The notes beneath the pieces were generated by a model. That model saw only the letters and a program-made list of their open reading frames with translations, had not been told where the DNA came from and ran no database searches. Below are positions 9,206 through 16,437 of a stretch of 64,000 nt of DNA, piece by piece. The stretch is from Mycolicibacterium sp. P9-22 (lineage in GTDB: Bacteria > Actinomycetota > Actinomycetes > Mycobacteriales > Mycobacteriaceae), in NCBI RefSeq assembly GCF_008329585.1, contig NZ_NPKP01000013.1, positions 62,001-126,000 on the forward strand, written 5' to 3'. Each line of letters opens with the position of its first letter. Position 1 is the stretch's first letter. The translations under genes and the position numbers were made by a program.

Positions 9206-9934
9206 GTGGGGCTGGTCGTGCCGGTCGCCCTGCTGGTGGTGTGGCAGCTCGCGGTGGTGGGCGGCGTCTTCTCGGCCGGCCAGTTACCGCCGCCCGTCGA
9301 CGTGGTGAGCGCGTTGCGTGAGCTGATCAGCCGTGGCGAGCTGTGGACGCACCTGGGGACCAGCCTGTCCAGGGTGGTCGCCGGCTATCTGTCCGGGGCA
9401 CTCGCCGGGCTGGCGCTGGGTTCTCTGGTCGGACTGTCGGTGAGCGTCCAGCGGCTGTTCGGCCCGACCGTCGCGGCGCTGCGCACCGTGCCGTCGCTGG
9501 CGTGGGTGCCGCTGCTACTGCTGTGGTTCGGCATCGGCGAGGAGCCGAAGATCCTGTTGATCGCGATCGGCGCCTTCTTTCCCGTCTACACCACCACCGC
9601 GTCGGCGCTGTCGCACGTGGATCCGCAGCTGATCGAGGTGGGGCGGGCCTACGGCCGGCGCGGCCTCGCGCTGCTGCTGACGGTGTTGTTGCCCGCCGCG
9701 GCGCCCGCGCTGGTGAACGGATTGCGGCTCGGGCTGGCCAATGCCTGGTTGTTCCTGGTCGCGGCGGAGCTCATCGCCTCCTCGAAGGGTCTGGGTTTTC
9801 TGCTCATCGACAGCCAGAACACCGGGCGTACCGATGTGATGCTGTTGTCGATCGTGCTGCTGGCCGTGCTGGGCAAGCTCAGCGACAGCATTTTCGGGGT
9901 CGTCGAACGCCGGATGGTGGGCGTACGCAGCTGA
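9206..9934 (+). CDS. ABC importer permease (SsuC-like)
   Basis: Predicted polytopic permease of the SsuC/TauC group. About six hydrophobic segments and the EAA-loop region IEVGRAYGRRG, which contacts the ATPase, are visible. The start is uncertain. GTG 9206 gives 242 residues beginning almost directly at the first membrane helix. A CTG at 9170, overlapping the stop codon of the binding-protein gene as CTGA, would give the more natural N-terminus LTATLRRAPAASVG (254 residues). No ATG, GTG or TTG lies in frame between the two genes' junction and 9206. Function in the importer is secure; the first codon is not. Confidence 0.85.
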   Translation: MGLVVPVALLVVWQLAVVGGVFSAGQLPPPVDVVSALRELISRGELWTHLGTSLSRVVAGYLSGALAGLALGSLVGLSVSVQRLFGPTVAALRTVPSLAWVPLLLLWFGIGEEPKILLIAIGAFFPVYTTTASALSHVDPQLIEVGRAYGRRGLALLLTVLLPAAAPALVNGLRLGLANAWLFLVAAELIASSKGLGFLLIDSQNTGRTDVMLLSIVLLAVLGKLSDSIFGVVERRMVGVRS

Positions 9935-10168
9935 CCGAACGCAGAACATGAACTCTCGGTGAATTTGTATCGCTACATCGGGCACGGCGGCCACCTGGCG
10001 GTGAGCCCTCGGCGGACGGAGCTCCGCTGGTAACACTGCCGGTGGCGCTCCCGATAAGCGGATACACAGCGGTGAAAACGGCGGTTTCGCCGAGATGCCG
10101 AGGGTGAACGAGCAAACTAGGCTCATCCGCGACCAGCATCAGACCCGGGACAGGAGTCGGAACCAAGG

Positions 10169-11344
10169 GTGAAGACCGTACTTGGACTGTCGGTGACAGC
10201 AGCGGATGTCGGCTGGGTTCTCGTCGACGGCACCGCGCCCGTGGATGACGACAGCTTCGTCGTCCGCGGCCTCGATGACCTCGTGCCCCGCTGTCTCGCC
10301 GCGGTCCGCGGCGCCCAGTCCATCGCCGCGAGCAGCGGCCGGCGGATCGACTCGATCGGGGTCTGCTGGAGCCAGGACGTCGAGGACCGGGTCGTCACCC
10401 TGCTGGCCGAACTTCGCGACGCCGGTTATCCCGATGTGCGCTCGGTCCGTCAGGTCACACCGCCACAGAGCGACGTTCCCCCCGTCGAGCGCGCCGAACG
10501 CACCGACCTCTGCGGGTTGCTCGCCAGGCTGTTCGCCGACGACGCCGGGACCGATGCCGACGACGAGACCTCATTCGTAGAACACCACGTGATCTGCGGC
10601 CCGGATGCCGGGCGGACACCGGCCTATGACGCCGCGCAGGCTGTCATCACCGACGCCGTGCCGCCCGAGCCCGTCGTGGTGGCCCGTTCGCGCCGGACCT
10701 GGATTCCCGAGTGGACACCGGCGCTGTCGGGTACCCGTCTGGCCTCAGCGGCGGCGGTGACCGCGGTGGTCGCGTTGTTCGCGGTAGGTTCGCAGTTCGT
10801 CGGGACGGAGAACCAGCAGCCCACCCAGGCGGCGCTGGCCGGCAGCGCCTCCGCGCCGACGGCGCAGACCACCCCGGTCGTGCCGCAGCAGCCGCCCGCG
10901 GTGCAACCGATGGCGGCGGTTCCGGAGCCGACGCCCACCCTCGCCGAGGCGCCCGAGCCACCGGTGCAGCTGGCCCTACCGCAGCCTGAGCCGGTGGTCG
11001 AGCCGTCCGCTCCCATCGAACCGGCGGTGACCGCTGAGCCACTCGCGGCGCCGCAGGTGCCGGTGGCCGACGCCACGCCCGCTTCGGTGGCCCCCCTTGC
11101 CGTTCCGCCGCCGGTGGACCCGGCTGCCGTTCCCGCCGTCGCTCCCGAGGTTCTCCCACCGGCACCGGTGCCGCCGCCGCTACCGTTCTGGTTGCTGCCG
11201 CCGTTCGTGCCGGCCCCGCCGCCGCCACCGCCGGCTGTCGTCGCGCCGGCCCCGGAGGCGCTGGCGGCTCCGGCCGAGCATCTTGCGCCTCCTGCGCCCG
11301 TCGCGCCGGCTCCGGTCAACCCGGTATTCGGCGCCCTACCCTGA
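10169..11344 (+). CDS. DUF7159-like membrane protein with Pro/Ala-rich tail
   Basis: Predicted 391-residue protein. The first 150 residues (KTVLGLSVTAADVGWVLVDG at the start, DSIGVCWSQDVEDRV later) resemble the mycobacterial DUF7159 family, whose role is unknown. A single hydrophobic segment lies at about residues 193-212. It is followed by some 180 residues made almost entirely of Pro, Ala, Val and Glu, with PPPPPP runs, suggesting an extended cell-wall-spanning tail. Start GTG 10169. It stands alone after a 234-base gap that holds no gene and no clear promoter. Function unknown. Confidence 0.75.
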   Translation: MKTVLGLSVTAADVGWVLVDGTAPVDDDSFVVRGLDDLVPRCLAAVRGAQSIAASSGRRIDSIGVCWSQDVEDRVVTLLAELRDAGYPDVRSVRQVTPPQSDVPPVERAERTDLCGLLARLFADDAGTDADDETSFVEHHVICGPDAGRTPAYDAAQAVITDAVPPEPVVVARSRRTWIPEWTPALSGTRLASAAAVTAVVALFAVGSQFVGTENQQPTQAALAGSASAPTAQTTPVVPQQPPAVQPMAAVPEPTPTLAEAPEPPVQLALPQPEPVVEPSAPIEPAVTAEPLAAPQVPVADATPASVAPLAVPPPVDPAAVPAVAPEVLPPAPVPPPLPFWLLPPFVPAPPPPPPAVVAPAPEALAAPAEHLAPPAPVAPAPVNPVFGALP

Positions 11345-11377
11345 CATCGGGTCAGATCCGCACGGGCACAAGGCTTC

Positions 11378-11902
11378 TCAGAAGCTCAGTCCGTGTTTCT
11401 CGAAGTGCTTCGCCAGGGCCTGCATATAGGAGTCCCCGCGGAACGGTCCGCGGGCCCCGATGGCAGCCTCCAGGAACGGGCCGTACTCCTCATCGTTGAC
11501 GTAGGTCGACCAGTGGGTGATCTGAGCCTCCTCGTTGGTGTCGACGAAACTGATCGAGTAGAAGCCCATCACCTTGCCGTCGTTCACGTTCGTGCCCTGC
11601 CAGCGGTAGCGCATCACGAAGCCGTTCTCGGCCGGCCAGACCTTGTAGTCGACGGGTTTCCAGTCCGGGAAGGTGATGCCGTACGCCTTGGCTTCCACGG
11701 TTGCCGCGGTATCCCAATGTGTCGCCACATCTTTGAGCACAAGTTCCTGATCGGCGACGAAGTACGGGGAGGTGTAGACCGCATCGTCGGTGAATTCCCA
11801 CTCGTCATAGCTCTCGCCCTCGGCGACCTTCTGCAGCACGTACTTGTCCCGGTAGCTCTCGGCCATCCGGCGGTGCTTGGCGATACGGTCTTCCAGCTTC
11901 AC
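11378..11902 (-). CDS. NTF2-like (SnoaL-type) protein, last gene of the Rieske operon
   Basis: Predicted 174-residue cytoplasmic protein with an NTF2-like pattern: a helical N-terminus (LEDRIAKHRRMAESYRDKYV), then conical beta-sheet segments including YRWQGTNVNDGKVMGFYSISFVD. It starts at GTG 11902, overlapping the stop of the preceding gene by four bases (GTGA), so it is translationally coupled. It is one of two NTF2-fold proteins in an operon headed by a Rieske oxygenase alpha subunit. Because beta subunits of ring-hydroxylating oxygenases have this fold, it could be a structural partner, or else an isomerase or dehydratase acting on the product. Confidence 0.75.
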   Translation of the reverse strand: MKLEDRIAKHRRMAESYRDKYVLQKVAEGESYDEWEFTDDAVYTSPYFVADQELVLKDVATHWDTAATVEAKAYGITFPDWKPVDYKVWPAENGFVMRYRWQGTNVNDGKVMGFYSISFVDTNEEAQITHWSTYVNDEEYGPFLEAAIGARGPFRGDSYMQALAKHFEKHGLSF

Positions 11903-12519
11903 TGCGCGTGCTCCTCTTTCGTGGTCGAATCCGGCGGCAGCGGCGCGCTGCCAGGTTTGGCCGGCAAACCCCAGGTGCCGAAGGCCATGGCGGTCAGGGT
12001 GTAGGTGCCGACGAGAAAGATGACCTCCATCGCGGCGTGTTCGCCGAGTCCGTCGACCAGACGCTGCCAGGTCGGCCACTGTGCCTTCCCGCCGGTGATG
12101 ACCTCGTCGACGGCGTCGAGCACCAGTCGGTCGATGCCGTCGAACCCGCCATTGCCCTCGGCCAGTGCGGTGACATCGTCGTCGGTGACACCGACTGCGG
12201 CGCCCAGCCTGACGTGTTGACCCCACTCGAACGCCGAGCGGTGCCGGTGCGCGACCCGCAGGATGATCAGTTCGCGCAGTCGCGCCGGCAGTTCCCCGCG
12301 CTGCAGCAGGAAGCCATTGAACTGCAGGAACAACCGAGCCATCTCGGGGTGGCGGGCCAGCATCCCGATGATGTCGAAATTCAGCGGGTCATAGGGCTCT
12401 CCGGACCCGGCCCTGGGTACCTCGTCGGCGGGCAGTCCGAGCAGCGCGCCGAACGCTGTGTACTCGGGCTCGCCCCATTGGTCGGCGGTCAGCGGTGCCA
12501 TCCGCGGTGTGTCGGTCAC
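11899..12519 (-). CDS. Carboxymuconolactone decarboxylase family protein
   Basis: Predicted 206-residue protein of the CMD/AhpD superfamily. The core ARLRELIILRVAHRHRSAFEWGQHVRLGAAVGVTDDDV (about 82-119) matches the family helix and its E-x-x-x-H region. The CxxC pair of peroxidase-active AhpD is absent, which favours the decarboxylase-like or unassigned branch over an alkylhydroperoxidase. Both ends overlap neighbours by four bases. GTG 12519 follows a GGAAG-like sequence inside the previous gene. In an aromatic or steroid catabolic operon it may act on a ring-cleavage or lactone intermediate. Confidence 0.85.
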   Translation of the reverse strand: MTDTPRMAPLTADQWGEPEYTAFGALLGLPADEVPRAGSGEPYDPLNFDIIGMLARHPEMARLFLQFNGFLLQRGELPARLRELIILRVAHRHRSAFEWGQHVRLGAAVGVTDDDVTALAEGNGGFDGIDRLVLDAVDEVITGGKAQWPTWQRLVDGLGEHAAMEVIFLVGTYTLTAMAFGTWGLPAKPGSAPLPPDSTTKEEHAQ

Positions 12520-12938
12520 GACGGAAGCGCCATCTGCAGGTACAGGTCCAGACGCCGGATGCGGCCGTCATCGCTGAACTGGTAGACCGACAGCGAATTC
12601 ACCACACTGCGGAAATCGCCGACCACACTGCGCTCCTCGAGTTCCAGGAACACCAGATCGCCGTGTTCGGTGATCCGTTTGAACGTGCACTCCCACTCGG
12701 AGGTGGTCGCCCAGCCCGTGAGGAAGGCGACGTAGCCGGCCCAGTCCATCTCCTCCTTGAACGCGCCGACGCGCAGGAAGTTCTCGGTGTCGACCAGTTC
12801 GGCCAGTGGCGCCCAGCCGGCCTCGGTGAACCCCGGCGCCTTGGCATCGGTGACGAGGCGGCCGGTGGTGGCGGCGTACTCCAGGACCGTTCGACTGCGC
12901 CCGGTGTGCGTGGCGAGGACCTCGGCGAGCTCGGTCAT
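12516..12938 (-). CDS. NTF2/SnoaL-like protein, candidate oxygenase beta subunit
   Basis: Predicted 140-residue protein with an NTF2-like layout (TELAEVLATHTGRSRTVLEYA helix, then ECTFKRITEHGDLVFLELEERSVVGDFRSVVNSLSVYQF strands). Its ATG shares one base with the stop of the Rieske alpha-subunit gene (TGATG at 12936-12940), the tightest coupling in the operon. Ring-hydroxylating oxygenase beta subunits are NTF2-fold proteins of about 160-190 residues, so this short neighbour is a plausible divergent beta subunit. A free-standing SnoaL-like cyclase or hydroxylase partner is the alternative. Confidence 0.75.
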   Translation of the reverse strand: MTELAEVLATHTGRSRTVLEYAATTGRLVTDAKAPGFTEAGWAPLAELVDTENFLRVGAFKEEMDWAGYVAFLTGWATTSEWECTFKRITEHGDLVFLELEERSVVGDFRSVVNSLSVYQFSDDGRIRRLDLYLQMALPS

Positions 12939-14293
12939 CAGACGGCCGCCAGGTAGCGGTCGATGACGGAGTGATAGTGCGCGATGACCACTTCCTCGTT
13001 GACCAACGCCATATGGTCCAGGCGGGCATTGCGCAGGCCGATCTGTTGACGTGGCATCTGTTCGTAATCCTGTTGCAGCGCTTCGAAATACTTGAAGCTG
13101 CCCGGCTCCTGCACATCGATGAGGTCCGCGGCGAACGCACTGCGATGCTCCTCGGGCAGCCACATGAAGCTGGTGATGTGCCAGATGCACCGGTTCGGGT
13201 CGCCGTCGGGGTGCGGGGTCGACATGATGACGGTCGCCTCGCCGGCCCGGATGGTCATGAAGAAGTTGGGGAACAGCACCCAGCCGTGGTTGTCGCTCAT
13301 CTGGGCATCGGTGAGACCGTCCACGTCGAGACCGTCGCGGGACAGGGTGTCGCGGGTGGCCTGCTGTAGCAGGGTGCGTCCGGTGACACCCTCGGGGAAC
13401 ACCAGAGTGCCTTCGGCGGTTCGGTTCTCGTCGACCAGTTCGGTGAAGCGGGGGAGCACCCGCACCACCCCCGGGAAGGTTTCGGGCAGCTCCATGATGC
13501 CTTCGACCTGCTTGTCCGGTCCCATGCCCTCGACGTGGGCGATCTCGAACGGGGCCACGGCGATGCTGTGTTTGTCCAGGAAGCGGTATTTCACCTTGCT
13601 GGGGTCGATGACCAGCACCCGCAGCAGCTGGGGATGGATGCCAGACACGTGGTAGCCCTCTTCGAAGGCGTCCATCACCACCTTCCAGTTGCAGTCCAGG
13701 GCCTCCCGGACGTTGAGCACCGTGGTCATCTGGTCGAGGTGATAGGGCTCCAGGATGCGGATGACGTCCTCGCCGAGGAAATCGCGCAGCGGTGCAGCGG
13801 TCGGGTCGGGGTTGAGGAAGACGAAACCGGCGAAGGTGTCCACCGGAACCTCGAGCAGGCCATGGTCGTCCTTGTCGATCTCGGGTTTGGAACAGCCGCG
13901 TAGCTTCCCCTGCTGGTCGTAGGACCACAGGTGGTACGGGCAGACGATGCGTTGTTTGGCGTGGCCGGCGCCGCTGAACAGCGGGTTCCCGCGGTGTCGG
14001 CAGGCGTTGACGAACCCCCTTATCTCGCCGTCATTTCCGCGCATCACCACGAAGGACTGGTCGAAGATCCGGTACTCCTTGAAGTCCCCGGTCTTCGCCA
14101 GCTCATCGACGCGGCCGACGATCTGCCACACCCGCATCCAGATGGCCTCGCGCTCCCGGCTCACGAAGTCCTTCGACGTGTAGCGGTCTGTCGGGATCCG
14201 CATGCGGAACAGGGCGCTCGCGTCGTCGGGGCTCAGGCCTTCGGAGTCGACCCATGTGCCGGGACGAGCGGTTTGTGCGGAATCGATGGACAT
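12938..14293 (-). CDS. Rieske-type aromatic ring-hydroxylating oxygenase, alpha subunit
   Basis: Predicted 451-residue oxygenase. The Rieske [2Fe-2S] ligands are Cys98, His100, Cys118 and His121 (NACRHRG and CPYHLWSY). The mononuclear iron site shows DAFEEGYHVSGIHP with His215 and His220. It would hydroxylate an aromatic, steroid or other hydrophobic ring using electrons from a reductase encoded elsewhere, since no ferredoxin or reductase gene lies nearby. Start ATG 14293 follows GAAGGGA. It heads a four-gene operon with overlapping genes and is divergent from a TetR gene, the probable substrate-responsive repressor. The substrate is not deducible. Confidence 0.93.
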   Translation of the reverse strand: MSIDSAQTARPGTWVDSEGLSPDDASALFRMRIPTDRYTSKDFVSREREAIWMRVWQIVGRVDELAKTGDFKEYRIFDQSFVVMRGNDGEIRGFVNACRHRGNPLFSGAGHAKQRIVCPYHLWSYDQQGKLRGCSKPEIDKDDHGLLEVPVDTFAGFVFLNPDPTAAPLRDFLGEDVIRILEPYHLDQMTTVLNVREALDCNWKVVMDAFEEGYHVSGIHPQLLRVLVIDPSKVKYRFLDKHSIAVAPFEIAHVEGMGPDKQVEGIMELPETFPGVVRVLPRFTELVDENRTAEGTLVFPEGVTGRTLLQQATRDTLSRDGLDVDGLTDAQMSDNHGWVLFPNFFMTIRAGEATVIMSTPHPDGDPNRCIWHITSFMWLPEEHRSAFAADLIDVQEPGSFKYFEALQQDYEQMPRQQIGLRNARLDHMALVNEEVVIAHYHSVIDRYLAAV

Positions 14294-14349
14294 CGAGATC
14301 CCTTCTGCGGGCAGGTGTTCGCGAAAGACGCGAGGGCGGCGTCGGGGCT

Positions 14350-14403
14350 GTGACGGCAGTCACGATGATACAGAGATGGATTTCAGATACAAGGGTGTAT
14401 TTG
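14350..14403. promoter_or_regulatory. Palindromes in the Rieske operon / TetR divergent promoter
   Basis: Two symmetric elements lie in the 136-base divergent region. GTGAC-ggca-GTCAC (14350-14363) is a perfect five-base inverted repeat with a four-base spacer. CAGATACA (14384-14391) and TGTATTTG (14396-14403) form an inverted repeat with one mismatch around AGGG. The second lies 26 bases before the TetR start and is the better candidate for its operator. Binding is inferred from position only. Confidence 0.55.
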
Positions 14404-14429
14404 AGATTGGACTTTGCGACAATGGCCCG

Positions 14430-15038
14430 ATGACCGAGCGCTGGACGAGAGAGCGGCGCATGGAGCAGACCCGCACGGTGCTGCTCGATGCGGCCGAGAA
14501 GATCTTCGCCGGCCGGGGGTATGCGGGTTCGCTGGAGGACATCGCCGAGGCGGCCGGCTATACCCGCGGTGCGATCTACGCGCAGTTCGGCGGCAAGGAC
14601 GAACTGTTCCTGGCCGTGATCGAACGGCATCGGCAGCGCTTCCTCGACGGCTTCGCCGATGTGATGGAGTCCTTTGACCGGTTCGCCGATATCGATGTGG
14701 AAGGCTTCGCCGAACGGTGGCGGGTGCTCAGTGGCGCCGCCGACGCCCAGCAGGCCGCCGCGCTGAACTACGAGTTCACCCTGTTCCTGTTGCGTAATCC
14801 GGCCGCCCGCGACCGGGTGGCCGCCCAGCGGCGCGAGACGGTCCGCTCGCTGGCCGAGTACATTTCCAAAGGTGTTGCCCGACTGGGCGGCTCGTTGAGA
14901 ATTCCGGCCGAGCCGCTGGCCCGGGTGCTACTGGCCACCAACGACGGGGTCACCCTGGCCAGCCACCTCGACGGCGAGGATCTGTACCGGACCTTCCTGC
15001 AGCTGGTGATGTCCAGCGTCGGCCCGCCCGAGAGCTGA
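14430..15038 (+). CDS. TetR family regulator, divergent from the Rieske operon
   Basis: Predicted 202-residue TetR-type repressor. The N-terminal helix-turn-helix includes LLDAAEKIFAGRGYAGSLEDIAEAAGYTRGAIYAQFGGKDELF (about residues 15-57). The C-terminal domain is variable and presumably binds a ligand. ATG 14430 is chosen because the family-typical MTERWTRERR N-terminus begins there; longer in-frame extensions would read through the operator. It likely represses the divergent oxygenase operon until substrate or product is present. Confidence 0.9.
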   Translation: MTERWTRERRMEQTRTVLLDAAEKIFAGRGYAGSLEDIAEAAGYTRGAIYAQFGGKDELFLAVIERHRQRFLDGFADVMESFDRFADIDVEGFAERWRVLSGAADAQQAAALNYEFTLFLLRNPAARDRVAAQRRETVRSLAEYISKGVARLGGSLRIPAEPLARVLLATNDGVTLASHLDGEDLYRTFLQLVMSSVGPPES

Positions 15039-15064
15039 CGCGATGAAGCGTAGACTATCTAACT

Positions 15065-15982
15065 ATGGGACGCACCGACAATGACACCTGGGATCTGGCC
15101 TCGAGTGTGGGAGTGACGGCCACCGTGGTGGCCATGCAGCGGGCCGTTGCCACCCGATCCGGTACCGCCGGGGTCAGCGACCCGTACGCCGAGGCTCTGG
15201 TGTCGGCGGTCGGCGTGCCGACCTACACCCGGCACGCCCGCGGCGAGCTCGCTGACGACGCGCCCGTCGACGCGGTGCGCATGGCCGACGGCATCGCGGC
15301 CCGAACCCGCTGGTTCGACGAATTCGTCACGGCAGCACTGGCGGCCGGTATCCGCCAGTTCGTCATCCTGGCCTCCGGTCTGGACACTCGCGCCTACCGG
15401 CTGCCGTGGCCCGCCGATGCGACCGTGTACGAGCTGGATCAGGCGGCGGTGATCGAGTTCAAGACGCGGACGCTCGCGGACCTGGGTGCGATGCCCGGCG
15501 CTGAGCATCGCCCGATCGCCGTGGACCTGCGCGAGGACTGGCCGGCCGCGCTGCGAGCCGCCGGGTACACGACCGACCGGCCGACGGCCTGGCTGGCCGA
15601 GGGCCTGCTCATCTACCTGCCGCCTGAGGCACAGGATCGGCTGCTGGACAACATCACCGAGCTGAGCGCTCCCGGCAGCAGGATCGCCACCGAGAACACT
15701 CCCACGGTCAGCGTCGAGGACCTGCAGGAGATGAGCGAACGGATGCGCGCCACCCAGCAGCAATGGCAGGACAACGGCATGGATCTCGGCGACGAGGTGG
15801 ACGTGGCGGAACTGTTCTACGCCGGCGACCGGACCGCGGCGTCCACCTACCTGGCCGGGCGGGGCTGGGTGACGGTGCTGCGCACGGGTTCGCAGCTGTT
15901 CACCGACTACGGGCTGCCGCCGTCGACCGAGGGGCTGCCGTCATTCGGTGACGCCGTCTACGTCAGCGCCACGCTCGGGTGA
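15065..15982 (+). CDS. Class I SAM-dependent methyltransferase (TIGR00027/LCMT-like)
   Basis: Predicted 305-residue methyltransferase of the family greatly expanded in mycobacteria. Family features: the N-terminal NDTWDLASSVGVTATVVAMQRAVATR, the SAM-binding strand QFVILASGLDTRAYRLPWP (about 97-115) with acidic residue in VYELDQ, and PTAWLAEGLLIYLPPEAQDRLLD. Substrates of these paralogues are mostly unknown. ATG 15065 follows a short AT-richer stretch after the TetR gene and may be leaderless. Its stop overlaps the next gene's GTG by four bases. Confidence 0.9.
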   Translation: MGRTDNDTWDLASSVGVTATVVAMQRAVATRSGTAGVSDPYAEALVSAVGVPTYTRHARGELADDAPVDAVRMADGIAARTRWFDEFVTAALAAGIRQFVILASGLDTRAYRLPWPADATVYELDQAAVIEFKTRTLADLGAMPGAEHRPIAVDLREDWPAALRAAGYTTDRPTAWLAEGLLIYLPPEAQDRLLDNITELSAPGSRIATENTPTVSVEDLQEMSERMRATQQQWQDNGMDLGDEVDVAELFYAGDRTAASTYLAGRGWVTVLRTGSQLFTDYGLPPSTEGLPSFGDAVYVSATLG

Positions 15983-16419
15983 GCGCCCAGCGCACGATCA
16001 GCGAGGTCATCCCGGCGGCGCCGGATGCCGTCCGCGACTTCTACGTCGATCTCGACAATCTCCGGACGCTGCACCCGCTGATCGTCGCCGTTCAACGCAC
16101 TTCGCGCACCGTCGGCCCCGACGGCTACATAGCGGATTACCGTGTGCGGGACCGTATCCCGTTCGGCCGCACCGCCTTGCCGGTCACCTACACCGCGACG
16201 CTGCATGTGCCGGCCGAGGGTGAGGTCTGGACCGAGGCCAGGCAGTTTCCGCGGGTCCGGTTGCGCGGCAGGGTCTGCTTCGACGCGGTCGGCGACGGCA
16301 CCCTGCTGACCGAGCGTCTGAGTATCAGTGCGCCGTGGCCGCTGACCGGATTCACCGCCCGGCAGGCGGTCGCCGCACACGCCGCGATGCTGGCCGGGAT
16401 CCGCAGGCACTTCGCGTAG
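15979..16419 (+). CDS. SRPBCC (START-like) family protein
   Basis: Predicted 146-residue protein with the SRPBCC fold pattern: an N-terminal strand SAQRTISEVIPAAPDAVRDFYVDLDNL, a series of amphipathic strands, and a long C-terminal helix (GFTARQAVAAHAAMLAGIRRHF). These proteins bind hydrophobic ligands such as lipids or polyketides. GTG 15979 overlaps the methyltransferase stop as GTGA, so the two are co-translated, and the protein may present a lipid-like substrate to that enzyme. It converges on fadD 18 bases downstream. Confidence 0.85.
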   Translation: MSAQRTISEVIPAAPDAVRDFYVDLDNLRTLHPLIVAVQRTSRTVGPDGYIADYRVRDRIPFGRTALPVTYTATLHVPAEGEVWTEARQFPRVRLRGRVCFDAVGDGTLLTERLSISAPWPLTGFTARQAVAAHAAMLAGIRRHFA

Positions 16420-16437
16420 GCGTGGCCGGCGTGGGGG

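Noticed and set aside
7396..9934. The ABC importer as taurine-specific
   Set aside because: No TauD or SsuD gene is present, so only the general sulfonate/nitrate/taurine class can be supported.
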